Assembly (NCBI RefSeq): GCF_015210005.1
Contig: NZ_MU158698.1
Coordinates: 2,961,273 to 3,025,272 of the forward strand
DNA from: Sphingobacterium hungaricum
GTDB taxonomy: Bacteria; Bacteroidota; Bacteroidia; Sphingobacteriales; Sphingobacteriaceae
Length of the DNA stretch: 64,000 nt
Direction of reading: 5' to 3'
Of this stretch, positions 25,750 to 35,795 are shown piece by piece. Both the position numbers and the translations under genes were made by a program. Position 1 is the first letter of the stretch, and the number at the start of each line of letters is the position of its first letter. Under the pieces are notes generated by a model that was not told the DNA's origin, did no database searches, and saw only the letters and a list, made by a program, of their open reading frames with translations.

Positions 25750-25786
25750 ACTATAACGTTTTCGTGGATTCAACAAACGTTTGCGT
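25750..25786. promoter_or_regulatory. Bipartite LacI-like operator, copy B
   Basis: ACTATAACGTTTTCG, nine bases, CAAACGTTTGCGT. The cores AACGTTTTCG (25755) and AACGTTTGCG (25776) are direct repeats 21 bp apart, and CAAACGTTTG is itself a palindrome. It lies about 100 bases before the susC start and matches copy A before the GH2 gene. Confidence 0.65.
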
Positions 25787-25887
25787 AAATATTTCGATTA
25801 TTAATATTGAAATAAAAATTTAATTTTATTTTAATAATCTATTTATCTGTGCGATTATAAAGTAATAACTAACCTAAGTTTAAATTT

Positions 25888-28800
25888 ATGAAAAAACTAA
25901 CGACTTTCAATTCGATAGATTTAAAGATAGTCTATCGGAAAATTCCACTCCTGTCTACATTGTTTATTTTGCTTATTTCAAATCCTCTATCATCTAAAAA
26001 TCTTGCGGTAGGTGATATGGTTGTGTCCAAGGATTTTAAACAGAATACGATTATTGGCAAAATTGTAGATAAAAATGGAGCGCCGATTCCTGGAGCTACT
26101 ATTCAAGAAAAGGGAACAAACAACACCACTTCATCCGATATTGATGGAAATTATGCGATTAATGTTTCATCGAACGCAGTTATAATAATAATTCGAATTA
26201 TAGGACACAAAACCGTTGAAGTAAAAGCAACTAACGCCTCCTTGATTACGATGGAAATTGAAGACAATAGCTTAGAAGAAGTCATTGTTGTTGGTTATGG
26301 TACTCAAAAAAGAAAAGATTTAACAGGTGCAGTGGATCAAATTGGAGCAGAGGCTATTGGAAATCGACCCACAACAAGCTTTGGTCAAACTATGCAGGGA
26401 TTAATACCTAACTTAAATGTGGGTATTGCGAATGGTAATCCAAGTACTAATGCTTCTTTTAATGTGCGTGGTACTACCTCTATTGTTTGGAACACGAGTA
26501 CTAGTGCATTTGAATCCTCTTTAGGATCTCCATTGATTTTGGTTGATGGTGTTACTGGAGATGTAAACAATATAAATCCTGAAGATATAGAAACTGTAAC
26601 CGTTTTAAAAGACGCTGCCTCAGCATCAATCTACGGTGCTAGAGCAGCTTTTGGGGTTATATTAATTACCACGAAATCTGGTAAATCTGGTAGATCTCAA
26701 ATTGATTACTCCAATTCTTTTCAATGGAGTTCGCCTACAGCTATACCAAATATCCTAGATGCAAAAACTATTCAAGAAGGGATTATTGGTGCTTACGCGA
26801 ATCGGGGATTATCTGTACCAACAAATGAAGAACTAAAATTGGAAAAAATAATTGAATATATGAATGATCCAGTAAATGTCGACCCATATTTCATGAATGG
26901 CAATAGCATAGTTTGGGTTGGTAATGTAAATCCATATGAAGAAGGTTTAGCAAAATCCGCTCCAATGCAAAAACACAATCTCTCGATATCTGGAGGAAAT
27001 GAAAATACTACGTATTATGGTTCGTTCGGGTTTCAAAATCAGGATGGAATTTATAAAATTAACACGGATAATTTAAAAAGAATTAATGCAAATTTGAATG
27101 TTTCGTCACAGATTAATAACTATTTCAAAATCGATTTTAGAACGCAATATAACAATTCTACTTATAATGAGCCCCGATCTCCAGTTGGTAAGGGGGGATG
27201 GTGGACAGCAATGTCTCAGGATCCCGGAAGAAATGTAAATATGCCTATGAAAACTCCTGAAGATTCCCCCGTCGGTGTCATGTATACCGACAATATTTTA
27301 TCATTTATGGATTATGGTGCTACCGAAGGAGAAAATATTTCAAATTTGATACTTACGGCTTCTCCAAGAATTACAATTTTACCACAGTGGAGTGTCCAGG
27401 CTGATATTTCATACAAAAATTATGAACTTGATAACAAGCAGTTTGTACCTTTATTAACCCGAGTAGAGAATAGTTGGACGTCATTTACCAATGTTCACAC
27501 TAATCCAAGCTACGTGTCAAGGTATAATGCACAAAGCAATCAATACACCATAAATATTTTTTCAGATTACAGTAAGACAATAGCTAAAGACCATAATTTA
27601 AGGGCGATGTTAGGGTTCAACCAAGAATGGTACACTGATTTTTATACTGATGCAAGTAGACAGGATGTAAATCCAAATATTCCAACGATGAGTCAAGCTC
27701 AAGGTGTTCAGACTGTAACAGATGGTGAGTCGCATTGGGCTATTCGTGCAATGTTTTACAGGCTTACATACGATTATAAAGGAAAATATCTCATTCAATC
27801 CAATGGTCGTTACGATGGGACATCAAGATTTGGAACAGAAGATAGGTTCGCTTTTTTTCCAACAGTGTCCGCTGGATGGGTTGTTTCCGAAGAGGAATTT
27901 GCAAGCAACTGGAACCCTTATGTAAGCTTTTTTAAGTTGAGAGGTTCGTATGGTAGTCTTGGAAATCAAAATGTACCAAATTATTCTTATTTGCTTTATT
28001 ATAATACTCAAAGTAATTTAGCATATCTTTTTAATGGCGTAAGAACATTATATGTACAGCCTCCAGGATTGGTAGATCCAAATTTAACTTGGGAGACGGC
28101 CACTTCAGCTAACATTGGAGTTGACTTTCAGTTATTTAATAAATGGGATTTTACATTCGATTGGTATTCAAGGACTACATCAGATATTTTAGCGCCTGCG
28201 GAGCAATTACCAGCTACATTAGGTGCAAATGTACCTTTATCTAATTCTGGTGAAATTCAAACTCAAGGTTGGGAATTTTCAACAACTTATCGAAACAAAA
28301 CCAACTTTGGGCTTTCTTACGATTTTAGACTTACACTAAGCGATTACAAATCAAAAGTTAATAATTTTAATGGAAATGATAACAAATTATTAAGCCAATT
28401 TTATGATGGCATGAATATAGGGCAAATTTGGGGATTCGAAACCTACGGGTTATTTCAGACTCAGGAAGAAATCGATAATGCTCCAAAGCAAACAAAAATT
28501 AGCTCTTCAATTTGGTATCCTGGCTACGTCCGATATACAGATTTAAACGGAGACGGAGAGATTTCTACAGGTACCAACAATGTAAATGATCCAGGTGACA
28601 GAAAAGTGATTGGGAACAGCACGCCAAGATACCAATATGGATTTACTACAAATCTAAACTACAAGGGCTTTGATTTTAATCTTTTCATTCAAGGAGTTGG
28701 TAAACGTGATCTTTGGATTAGTAACAACTTGTTCTGGGGAGCGGGCACTACAGGAACTTATGAAGTGTATAATGATTCTTGGACACCAGAAAATACAGAT

Positions 28801-29079
28801 GCTTATTATCCTATATATGTTAACGCCGGTCAAAATAGAAATGTTCAAACTCGATATTTGCAGAACGGCGCATACTTAAGAATTAAAAATATTGCTTTAG
28901 GTTATACTATTCCAAAAGAAGTTACTGAAAAAATGTATTTTAAAAAATTAAGAATATTTACTTCTGCATTTGATTTATTAGAATTCAAATCCGTGCCGGA
29001 CACATTTGATCCAGAGTTAACGGGAATGGATTATCCAATTATGAGGTCTTATGCATTTGGAATTCAAGCATCATTTTAG
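25888..29079 (+). CDS. SusC/RagA-type TonB-dependent outer membrane transporter
   Basis: A 1063-aa outer membrane importer for oligosaccharides. It has an N-terminal membrane segment (about 18-35), a carboxypeptidase-regulatory-like domain (IIGKIVDKNGAPIPGATIQEKG, about 55-130), and the SusC hallmark LEEVIVVGYGTQKRKDLTGAV just before the plug. The plug has IYGARAAFGVILITTKSGK. The remainder forms the beta barrel and ends in aromatic SYAFGIQASF. It pairs with the SusD gene 12 bases downstream. The segment VIIIIRIIGHKTVEV departs from the common LVFSFIGY form, perhaps a mutation. Uptake of the glycan cut by the GH2/GH20/GH29 enzymes is inferred from position. Confidence 0.93.
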   Translation: MKKLTTFNSIDLKIVYRKIPLLSTLFILLISNPLSSKNLAVGDMVVSKDFKQNTIIGKIVDKNGAPIPGATIQEKGTNNTTSSDIDGNYAINVSSNAVIIIIRIIGHKTVEVKATNASLITMEIEDNSLEEVIVVGYGTQKRKDLTGAVDQIGAEAIGNRPTTSFGQTMQGLIPNLNVGIANGNPSTNASFNVRGTTSIVWNTSTSAFESSLGSPLILVDGVTGDVNNINPEDIETVTVLKDAASASIYGARAAFGVILITTKSGKSGRSQIDYSNSFQWSSPTAIPNILDAKTIQEGIIGAYANRGLSVPTNEELKLEKIIEYMNDPVNVDPYFMNGNSIVWVGNVNPYEEGLAKSAPMQKHNLSISGGNENTTYYGSFGFQNQDGIYKINTDNLKRINANLNVSSQINNYFKIDFRTQYNNSTYNEPRSPVGKGGWWTAMSQDPGRNVNMPMKTPEDSPVGVMYTDNILSFMDYGATEGENISNLILTASPRITILPQWSVQADISYKNYELDNKQFVPLLTRVENSWTSFTNVHTNPSYVSRYNAQSNQYTINIFSDYSKTIAKDHNLRAMLGFNQEWYTDFYTDASRQDVNPNIPTMSQAQGVQTVTDGESHWAIRAMFYRLTYDYKGKYLIQSNGRYDGTSRFGTEDRFAFFPTVSAGWVVSEEEFASNWNPYVSFFKLRGSYGSLGNQNVPNYSYLLYYNTQSNLAYLFNGVRTLYVQPPGLVDPNLTWETATSANIGVDFQLFNKWDFTFDWYSRTTSDILAPAEQLPATLGANVPLSNSGEIQTQGWEFSTTYRNKTNFGLSYDFRLTLSDYKSKVNNFNGNDNKLLSQFYDGMNIGQIWGFETYGLFQTQEEIDNAPKQTKISSSIWYPGYVRYTDLNGDGEISTGTNNVNDPGDRKVIGNSTPRYQYGFTTNLNYKGFDFNLFIQGVGKRDLWISNNLFWGAGTTGTYEVYNDSWTPENTDAYYPIYVNAGQNRNVQTRYLQNGAYLRIKNIALGYTIPKEVTEKMYFKKLRIFTSAFDLLEFKSVPDTFDPELTGMDYPIMRSYAFGIQASF

Positions 29080-29091
29080 AGAATTATCATC

Positions 29092-30882
29092 ATGAAAAAA
29101 ATAACAATAAATACATTTTTAGGCTTATTAGTTCTTTTAATGTTAAGTCGTTGCAACAATGACTTTATGGAGCGTTATCCATTGGACAAAATAACAGATA
29201 TAAATTACTGGCAAACAGAAAACGATTTAACTCTATATGTAAATAATTTCTATCCAATATATGTAGTTGGATTTGGATTTCAATGGCAAGATCAGACTAT
29301 CCAACCTAGGGGTGTAAACGTCGGGATGACCGTTTATGGGGATATGCTATCTGATAATGCAGCCCCCTTATCTCAAAACCTCTACTCATCGAATTTGTAC
29401 ACTTCCTATTTAACTAGCGATAGCAAGGCTATCGGTTATAGTTATGAAAATATTAGATCTTTGAATATTTTTTTGGAAAATTATAATAGAGTTCAAATTG
29501 ATCAGACAATAAAAAATCGATACAAAGGCGAAGTCTTATTTTTTAAAGTATATGACTATTTTGACAAGTTAAAAAACTGGGGTGAAGTTTCATGGTTAAG
29601 TAACTCATTACAGACAAATTCTGAAGAGTTATATCTTCCAAAAACTTCTCGAGAGGAATTGTTAGATTCAATGATTACAAATTTAGATCTAGCAATAGAG
29701 TATCTACCTGAGGGAGGTTCAGAGTCAAATAATAGAATTAACAAGCAAATGGCATTATTTCTAAAGGCGCGTATTGGTTTATATGAAGGCACATTTCGCA
29801 AATACCATAATGTGGCGAATGATGCAAATAAGTTTTTGGAATATTGTGTTGACGCATCTGAAGAAATTATGAGTGGAGGCAAATACAATCTAATCCAGGG
29901 AGATAAAAATGCTGTATACTATAATCTGTTTGCTACAAACACGTATGTCGGTAACACTGAAGTTATTCTAGCAAGAGAGTATTCTACAGCTCTTTCTTAC
30001 GGATCGGCATTTAGTCGTTATTTTACGCAGAATTTAAGACATCAATTTGGAGCTACCAGAAGTCTCGTTGATGATTACCTGTGCGAAGATGGTTTGTCAA
30101 TATCGTCAAGTCCATTATTTTTGGGCAAGGAATCAATCACATTGGAATTACAAAAACGAGATCCTCGGTTAACACAAACTATTGCAAATTACGGGACATA
30201 TAATTTAGCTGTAGGCGTTTCGCAAGGAGCAGATAATGCGCCTTATCCAAATCTGCAAGGGATGAGTGGAAATAAATGTCCTACTGGCTATCGGCTTGCG
30301 AAATGGTGGTACAATAACCCCACTGATTGGAATGCTACTACAAATGGTCAACAGGCAGGTTTAATGTGGAGATATGCAGAAGTGCTGTTAAATTATGCAG
30401 AAGCAAAATTTGAATTGGGTGAAATCTCTCAAACAGTTATAGATAACACGATTAACAAATTGAGAGATCGGGTTAAAATGCCTCACTTGATTATCGGTAA
30501 TGAACCATCTGACACACGACTTGATAATATTTATACGACGTATCTAGGCGGAACTATCAATGCAACATTAAGAGAAATTAGAAGAGAACGCAGGGTAGAG
30601 CTAGCGTTCGAAAATACAAGATGGGATGATTTAGTTCGCTGGAAAGCAGGGAAATTACTTTAGGTACCAGTTGAAGGAATTAAGTTTGTCCAATCTGAAT
30701 ATCCCAAATTGACGATTAACAAAGATGTTTTTGTCAGTAATGAGGGCTTTATTAGGCCTTATGCTCAAATCTTGCCAAATGGCAGAGTCTTTGAAGACAG
30801 ACAATACCTTTTTCCATTTTCGATGACTGAACTAATTTTAAATCCAAAACTAGTTCAAAATCCAGGATGGGATAAACCCTAA
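29092..30882 (+). pseudogene. SusD/RagB glycan-binding lipoprotein, interrupted by an in-frame TAG
   Basis: The lipoprotein signal MKKITINTFLGLLVLLMLSRC ends at C21. The SusD helical-repeat body includes MERYPLDKITDINYW, the VLLNYAEAKFELGEI TPR-like segment and LREIRRERRVELAFENTRWDDLVRWKAG. A TAG at 30661-30663 stops the frame after 523 codons. The same frame then continues without a gap for 72 codons, including the conserved SusD C-terminus LFPFSMTELILNPKLVQNPGW, to TAA at 30880-30882. The intact protein would be about 596 aa. The truncated product lacks the last segment and may not fold. A point mutation, sequencing error or amber readthrough would all give this picture. Confidence 0.85.
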
Positions 30883-30900
30883 TCAATATTTATCGATTTG

Positions 30901-30939
30901 AATGCAGTTAGATTTGAAGAGTTCTAACTGCATTTTTTT
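30901..30939 (+). terminator. Terminator after susD
   Basis: A 12-bp stem AATGCAGTTAGA / TCTAACTGCATT with a ten-base loop and a run of T at 30933-30939 lies 18 bases after the full-length susD stop. Confidence 0.85.
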
Positions 30940-31102
30940 ACGTATTGTTTTTTTAAAAATATTAGTTAATCAAATCAATTGATGAAAAATTAATTGACGA
31001 TATACAACTAGTTATTAAAATACTATTCCCAATACGAAGCAAAATTAATACTCGATATTACATCTAAATGTTTAATTTTATAGCTTTTAGGATTGACTAT
31101 AC

Positions 31103-33421
31103 ATGACAAAATATTTTTTAGTTGCTTATTTCTTTTTAATTTCTGCTGCTACCTATTCCCAAGAAAAAATAATCTTAAGCGGTTTTGTTAAAGACGCTGG
31201 CTCAGGCGAAAGCTTGATTGGCGCCTTGATTCAACAAGAAGGAACGAATAATGCTACGAGTAGCAATAGTTATGGTTTCTTCTCATTAACGCTAACGAAT
31301 CCCAATGCCAAAGTTAGCTTTAGCTTTATAGGATACGAAACACAAGTACAGGATTTAAAGCTCACGAAAAACAGTCGAATTACGGTGGAATTGAAAGCTA
31401 AGAGCAATGAGATTGACGAAGTTGTGATTACAGGAAATCAGAAGAATGGTAACGTGACAAGCCCACAAATGGGAAGGGTTAATTTTACCATGGAAGAAAT
31501 TGCAAATGTTCCCGTAGTTTTTGGCGAAAAAGATATTTTAAAAACGATACAGTTGCTTCCCGGCGTAGCATCGGGAGGAGAAGGAACTTCGAACTTCTAT
31601 GTCCGCGGTGGCGGTTCAGATCAGAACCTAATCCTGTTGGACGAGGCTACCGTGTACAACGCCGCGCATTTGTTGGGTTTCTTCTCAACATTTAATTCAG
31701 ATGCGATCAAAGATGTAACCTTATACAAGGGAGGAATTCCCGCTCAATATGGAGGAAGAATATCCTCTGTTTTAGATATTTCGATGCTTGACGGAAACAA
31801 CAAAGAATTCGGTGTCGAGGGCGGTTTGGGATTGATTGCTTCTCGGTTGAAAGTCGAAGGGCCAATTGTTAAAGATAAAAGTTCATTTATGCTAAGCGGG
31901 CGGAGAACCTACGCCGATCTTTTCTTAAAGCTTTCGAACGATGAAAAAGTCAATTCAAGCAAGTTGTATTTTTATGATTTGAATGCAAAAGCAAATTATA
32001 AATTCAATGATCGCAACACCTTGTATGTTTCTGGTTATTTCGGAAAGGATGATTTGAGCTATTCTGATTTATTTAGTTTCGATTGGGGAAATGCAACGGC
32101 GACTGCGCGTTGGAACCACATCGTGAACGATAAATTATTTAGCAACACAAGTTTGATATACAGCGATTTCAGTTACAATGTCAATGTCAATAGTGACGAT
32201 ACAGATTTCACAATCGCTTCTAAAATCAGAAATTTTAATTTTAAAGAGGATTTCGCGTATTATGCGACTCCGGTCAGCACATTTCGCTTTGGATTGAATG
32301 TTTTGCATCAGAAGATATCTCCTGCAAGCATTGATTCTGGCGACGATTCAAACGTAAATTCCATCAGCGTAGATTCGCGTCAGGGCTTGGAAGCAGCTGC
32401 ATACATCTCACATGATTGGAAACCTTTGCCTCGCTTAGGCGTTATCTATGGTTTGAGACTGACGAATTTTTCAGTGTTAGGTCCAGGAACTTTTTATCAA
32501 TTTGATCAAGATGGAGAAGTTCGTGACCAGAACAATTACGGAAGTGAAATTGTGAAAAACTATTTGTATTTAGAACCAAGGCTTTCACTGAGCTATCAGA
32601 TAAGCGATCAGAGCAGTGTGAAAACCTCCTTCAATCGCATTGTTCAGAACCTGCACCAATTGACGAATACAACTTCAAGTCTTCCGACTGATCAATATGT
32701 TGTTAGCAGTGAGAATATTAAGCCTCAGATTGCGGATCAAGTTGCCATTGGTTATTTCAGAAATTTCGCGAATAACACCTATGAATTCTCGATGGAAGCA
32801 TATTACAAATCCATGCACAATCAAATTGATTTCCGAAATGGAGCTGACTTGCAGGCAAATGCTTATTTAGAAGGCGAACTCCTTTATGGAATTGGAAGAT
32901 CATACGGTTTGGAATGGTATTTTAAAAAGCAGAGAGGGCGATTGACGGGTTGGCTAAGCTATACCTTAGCAAAATCAGAGCGTCAGTTTGACCAGATTAA
33001 CGAGGGAGAGTGGTTTAATGCGCGTCAGGATAGAACGCATGATATTTCGCTTGTCGGCATATATGACTTAAGCAAGAAATGGACTTTAGGTGCCACCTTC
33101 GTGTACAACACCGGAAATGCAGTCACATTCCCTAGCGGAAAATATGTGGTCGATGGACGGACGACATACTATTACACAGAACGCAATGGTTATCGCATGC
33201 CTGATTACCACCGCCTTGATTTATCGGCGACCTATGACCGCAAATTAAAAAATAAGAAGTTTAGCTCAAGCTGGACTTTCGGTGTCTACAATGCTTATTT
33301 TAGAAAGAATGCATACATCATCGACTTTAGAGAAAGCGAGGATAACCCGAATGTCACTGAAGCTTATAAAGTAGCTTTATTCGGGATCATACCTTCTGTT
33401 ACTTGGAATTTTAGATTTTAA
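31103..33421 (+). CDS. TonB-dependent receptor with carboxypeptidase-regulatory-like domain
   Basis: A 772-aa outer membrane receptor: signal peptide MTKYFLVAYFFLISAATYSQ, a CarboxypepD_reg-like beta-sandwich (about 22-110: ILSGFVKDAGSGESLIGALIQQEG ... FSFIGYETQ), a plug domain with LLPGVASGGEGTSNFYVRGGGSDQNLILLDEATVYNAAHLLGFFS, and a barrel ending in SVTWNFRF. It lacks the SusC signature, so it belongs to the FecA/Oar-like group. The adjacent DUF4249 lipoprotein gene starts three bases after the stop; such pairs are common in Bacteroidota and probably act together. The substrate is unknown. Confidence 0.9.
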   Translation: MTKYFLVAYFFLISAATYSQEKIILSGFVKDAGSGESLIGALIQQEGTNNATSSNSYGFFSLTLTNPNAKVSFSFIGYETQVQDLKLTKNSRITVELKAKSNEIDEVVITGNQKNGNVTSPQMGRVNFTMEEIANVPVVFGEKDILKTIQLLPGVASGGEGTSNFYVRGGGSDQNLILLDEATVYNAAHLLGFFSTFNSDAIKDVTLYKGGIPAQYGGRISSVLDISMLDGNNKEFGVEGGLGLIASRLKVEGPIVKDKSSFMLSGRRTYADLFLKLSNDEKVNSSKLYFYDLNAKANYKFNDRNTLYVSGYFGKDDLSYSDLFSFDWGNATATARWNHIVNDKLFSNTSLIYSDFSYNVNVNSDDTDFTIASKIRNFNFKEDFAYYATPVSTFRFGLNVLHQKISPASIDSGDDSNVNSISVDSRQGLEAAAYISHDWKPLPRLGVIYGLRLTNFSVLGPGTFYQFDQDGEVRDQNNYGSEIVKNYLYLEPRLSLSYQISDQSSVKTSFNRIVQNLHQLTNTTSSLPTDQYVVSSENIKPQIADQVAIGYFRNFANNTYEFSMEAYYKSMHNQIDFRNGADLQANAYLEGELLYGIGRSYGLEWYFKKQRGRLTGWLSYTLAKSERQFDQINEGEWFNARQDRTHDISLVGIYDLSKKWTLGATFVYNTGNAVTFPSGKYVVDGRTTYYYTERNGYRMPDYHRLDLSATYDRKLKNKKFSSSWTFGVYNAYFRKNAYIIDFRESEDNPNVTEAYKVALFGIIPSVTWNFRF

Positions 33422-33424
33422 TAG

Positions 33425-34210
33425 ATGAACTTACAACGATTATATATTTTTCTGATAGCATTAGTAATCTTCACATCTTGCGAAGATATTATTGAAATCG
33501 ATTTGAATACAGCGAATCCAAAAGTGGTGATTGAAGGCGATATTTCGAATATAAGTTCTGCTCAGACCATTCGCGTTTCACGCACGGTAGCTTTCACTGC
33601 TACCATCAACAGCGAGCCAATAGATAATGCCTCTGTGCAAGTCCGGGATCAGTCTGGACGTAATTATGTCTTCAGTTATGTTGGAAATGGAAATTATCAG
33701 AATAATAACTTCATGCCTACGGCAAACAACACCTACAATTTAACAGTCGCTATCGATGATGAATTATTTGAAGCCAGTTCTCGCATGTATGATTATGTGG
33801 ATATTGATTCCATCGGTTTGGTAGAAGAAAACCTATTTGGGACGGATTATTATTTTATCAATTTAAAATTTACAGATCCGATTAATCAAGCTAATTATTA
33901 CAAATACAATTTATCGGTTAATGGTAAGCCATTTCAATTCAGTACCGTGTTTAATGATAAATTTAACGACGGATTGAATGTCACGCATCAGATTACGAAC
34001 GCAAATAATGATTTAGCTTTGGGCGATTCCGTTATTATCCGCAGGCAAATAATCGACCAGAATGTGTATAAATATTGGAGTGACCTGCAGTCGATAAACC
34101 CGGGTTCAGCGGCGCCAGCAAATCCAAAATCAAATATTAGCAATGGTGCGCTTGGCTATTTCAGTGTCAGCAGTGCAAAAGAATTTGGCTTAACAATTTT
34201 TGGATTATAA
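33425..34210 (+). CDS. DUF4249 outer membrane lipoprotein
   Basis: A 261-aa lipoprotein with signal MNLQRLYIFLIALVIFTSC (lipid-attachment Cys19). The mature part begins EDIIEIDLNTANPKVVIEGDISN, the typical start of DUF4249, followed by a beta-rich body. DUF4249 proteins are encoded next to TonB receptors of the type found just upstream and may be surface partners; their function is not established. The last six bases overlap the convergent deacetylase gene. Confidence 0.85.
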   Translation: MNLQRLYIFLIALVIFTSCEDIIEIDLNTANPKVVIEGDISNISSAQTIRVSRTVAFTATINSEPIDNASVQVRDQSGRNYVFSYVGNGNYQNNNFMPTANNTYNLTVAIDDELFEASSRMYDYVDIDSIGLVEENLFGTDYYFINLKFTDPINQANYYKYNLSVNGKPFQFSTVFNDKFNDGLNVTHQITNANNDLALGDSVIIRRQIIDQNVYKYWSDLQSINPGSAAPANPKSNISNGALGYFSVSSAKEFGLTIFGL

Positions 34211-34813
34211 GGTTTCAAAAACGTAACCTCTTGATAGCAATGTCTCTATTGCTTTCGGCAAAGCATATTCAACGCGCGGGACAGCTTTAATGTTGTCATG
34301 GAATACAATGATGGATCCATTTTCTGTATTGTCTAGAACATTCTTCAGGCATTTTTCAGGACTTAACGATAAATCGAAATCACCGGATAATACATCCCAC
34401 ATAATGATTTCGTAATCTTTTTTAAGTTCTTTAAGCTGGGATTTTTTAGCGCGCCCGTAAGGTGGCCTGAAGAGATTTGTCTGCGTAAGTCGTTGGCATT
34501 TAGCTATGTTTTCTAAATAATCATCATTCTCTTCACCCCAACCTTTTAAATGGTTGTATGTATGGTTTCCGATGCGATGGCCTGCGTTTTTTACATTCTC
34601 AAATATTTCTGGATGCTTCGCAACGTTTTCCCCGACGCAAAAAAAAGTGGCTTTGATGTCGTATTTTCTTAAAACTTCCAAAACATAAGGTGTCAGTTCC
34701 GGGATTGGTCCATCATCAAATGTTAAGTACACTTTTTTCTCTTTTCGTGATTTATTCCAAGTGAGGCCTTGATAATATAAACGAAGAGCAATGGGTGATT
34801 TAACTAAATACAT
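34205..34813 (-). CDS. Polysaccharide deacetylase family protein (NodB/CE4)
   Basis: A 202-aa protein with the NodB homology domain: motif 1 TFDDGP near residue 31, motif 2 HRIGNHTYNH near 80, motif 3 FRPPYGRA near 115, then DVLSGDFD and IIVFHDN. CE4 enzymes are metal-dependent and remove acetyl groups from glycans, often from peptidoglycan or exopolysaccharide. No signal peptide is obvious, though a short hydrophobic N-terminus could be a weak anchor. It is monocistronic. Confidence 0.9.
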   Translation of the reverse strand: MYLVKSPIALRLYYQGLTWNKSRKEKKVYLTFDDGPIPELTPYVLEVLRKYDIKATFFCVGENVAKHPEIFENVKNAGHRIGNHTYNHLKGWGEENDDYLENIAKCQRLTQTNLFRPPYGRAKKSQLKELKKDYEIIMWDVLSGDFDLSLSPEKCLKNVLDNTENGSIIVFHDNIKAVPRVEYALPKAIETLLSRGYVFETL

Positions 34814-34884
34814 ATTGCAAATTTGAAATTTTTAGTTGAAATTTAAGTAACAAATACTTCATATTTTCATAAATGCAGTAAAGA

Positions 34885-35787
34885 ATGAAACGGTTTTTTG
34901 AGTTTTTCTCTATAACTCGCTCAGAACGCAATGGTTTTTACGTACTTTTTTGCATTATCCTTTTACTCATTTTTATTCCTGTTCTGTATCAAAAATTTAC
35001 ACCTAAATCAAATCCATCTTACACATTAGTTGAGTTTCCAGAAGAGGAAAAAAATGATTTTCGCTATGCTGACAGCAAGAATCATTATGATTACTCGAAA
35101 CGAGAAAGTACAGCGAAGAATAATCATGTAACCTATTTCCCATTTAACCCCAACAATCTTCCAGACAGTTCTTGGCTAAAATTGGGCTTAACACCAAGAC
35201 AAATAGCCGTTATCAAAAACTATGAAAAGAAAGGAGGGAAGTTCTATAAGAAAGAAGATTTGGCTAAAATCTATTCAATTTCAGAGAAAGACTACGCTCG
35301 CTTAGAACCTTACATCAATATTCCTTCGAAGAATTCCGAAGTTCCCATTCCAGATAAAAAGATTGAAGTCTATCCATCAAAAAGTTCAACGGTCCGAATC
35401 GACATAAATTCAGCTGATACAACTGACTGGAAACAATTAAAAGGCATCGGCAGTTCGTATGCGAAACGAATTGTCAATTACAGAATTGCTTTGGGAGGAT
35501 TTTATAAAGTCGAACAACTTAAAGAAGTGTATGGTTTGCCAGAAGAATTGTATCAGCAAATCTATCCGCAGCTATTCGTTGGCAATACTGGAGTTTCTAA
35601 AATCAATATCAATTCCGCTGATTTGGATATGCTGAAAAAGCATCCGTACATTTCAAATAAAGAAGCTCAGTTGCTGGTCAGTTACAGAACGCAACATGGT
35701 GATTATAAATCGATGGATGATTTAAGAAAGATTTTAGCGATAAATGAAAATTTTTTTCTTAAAATTGAGCCATATTTGGCATTTTAA
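34885..35787 (+). CDS. ComEA-like helix-hairpin-helix protein
   Basis: A 300-aa protein with a membrane helix near residues 18-37 and three HhH segments: LTPRQIAVIKNYEKKGGKFYKKEDLAKIY (about 100-130), the ComEA-like INSADTTDWKQLKGIGSSYAKRIVNYRIALGGF (about 175-205), and ININSADLDMLKKHPYISNKEAQLLVSYRTQHG (about 240-275). The pattern is that of ComEA-family proteins, which bind DNA in competence systems. Bacteroidota homologues are longer, and their role in DNA uptake is not proven. It is nine bases ahead of apt. Confidence 0.87.
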   Translation: MKRFFEFFSITRSERNGFYVLFCIILLLIFIPVLYQKFTPKSNPSYTLVEFPEEEKNDFRYADSKNHYDYSKRESTAKNNHVTYFPFNPNNLPDSSWLKLGLTPRQIAVIKNYEKKGGKFYKKEDLAKIYSISEKDYARLEPYINIPSKNSEVPIPDKKIEVYPSKSSTVRIDINSADTTDWKQLKGIGSSYAKRIVNYRIALGGFYKVEQLKEVYGLPEELYQQIYPQLFVGNTGVSKININSADLDMLKKHPYISNKEAQLLVSYRTQHGDYKSMDDLRKILAINENFFLKIEPYLAF

Positions 35788-35795
35788 GGATTTAC

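Noticed and set aside
27180-27205. G-rich run in susC as another copy of the CCCCC/GGGGG repeat.
   Set aside because: It only encodes Gly-Lys-Gly-Gly-Trp-Trp and has no matching C-run or flank similarity.
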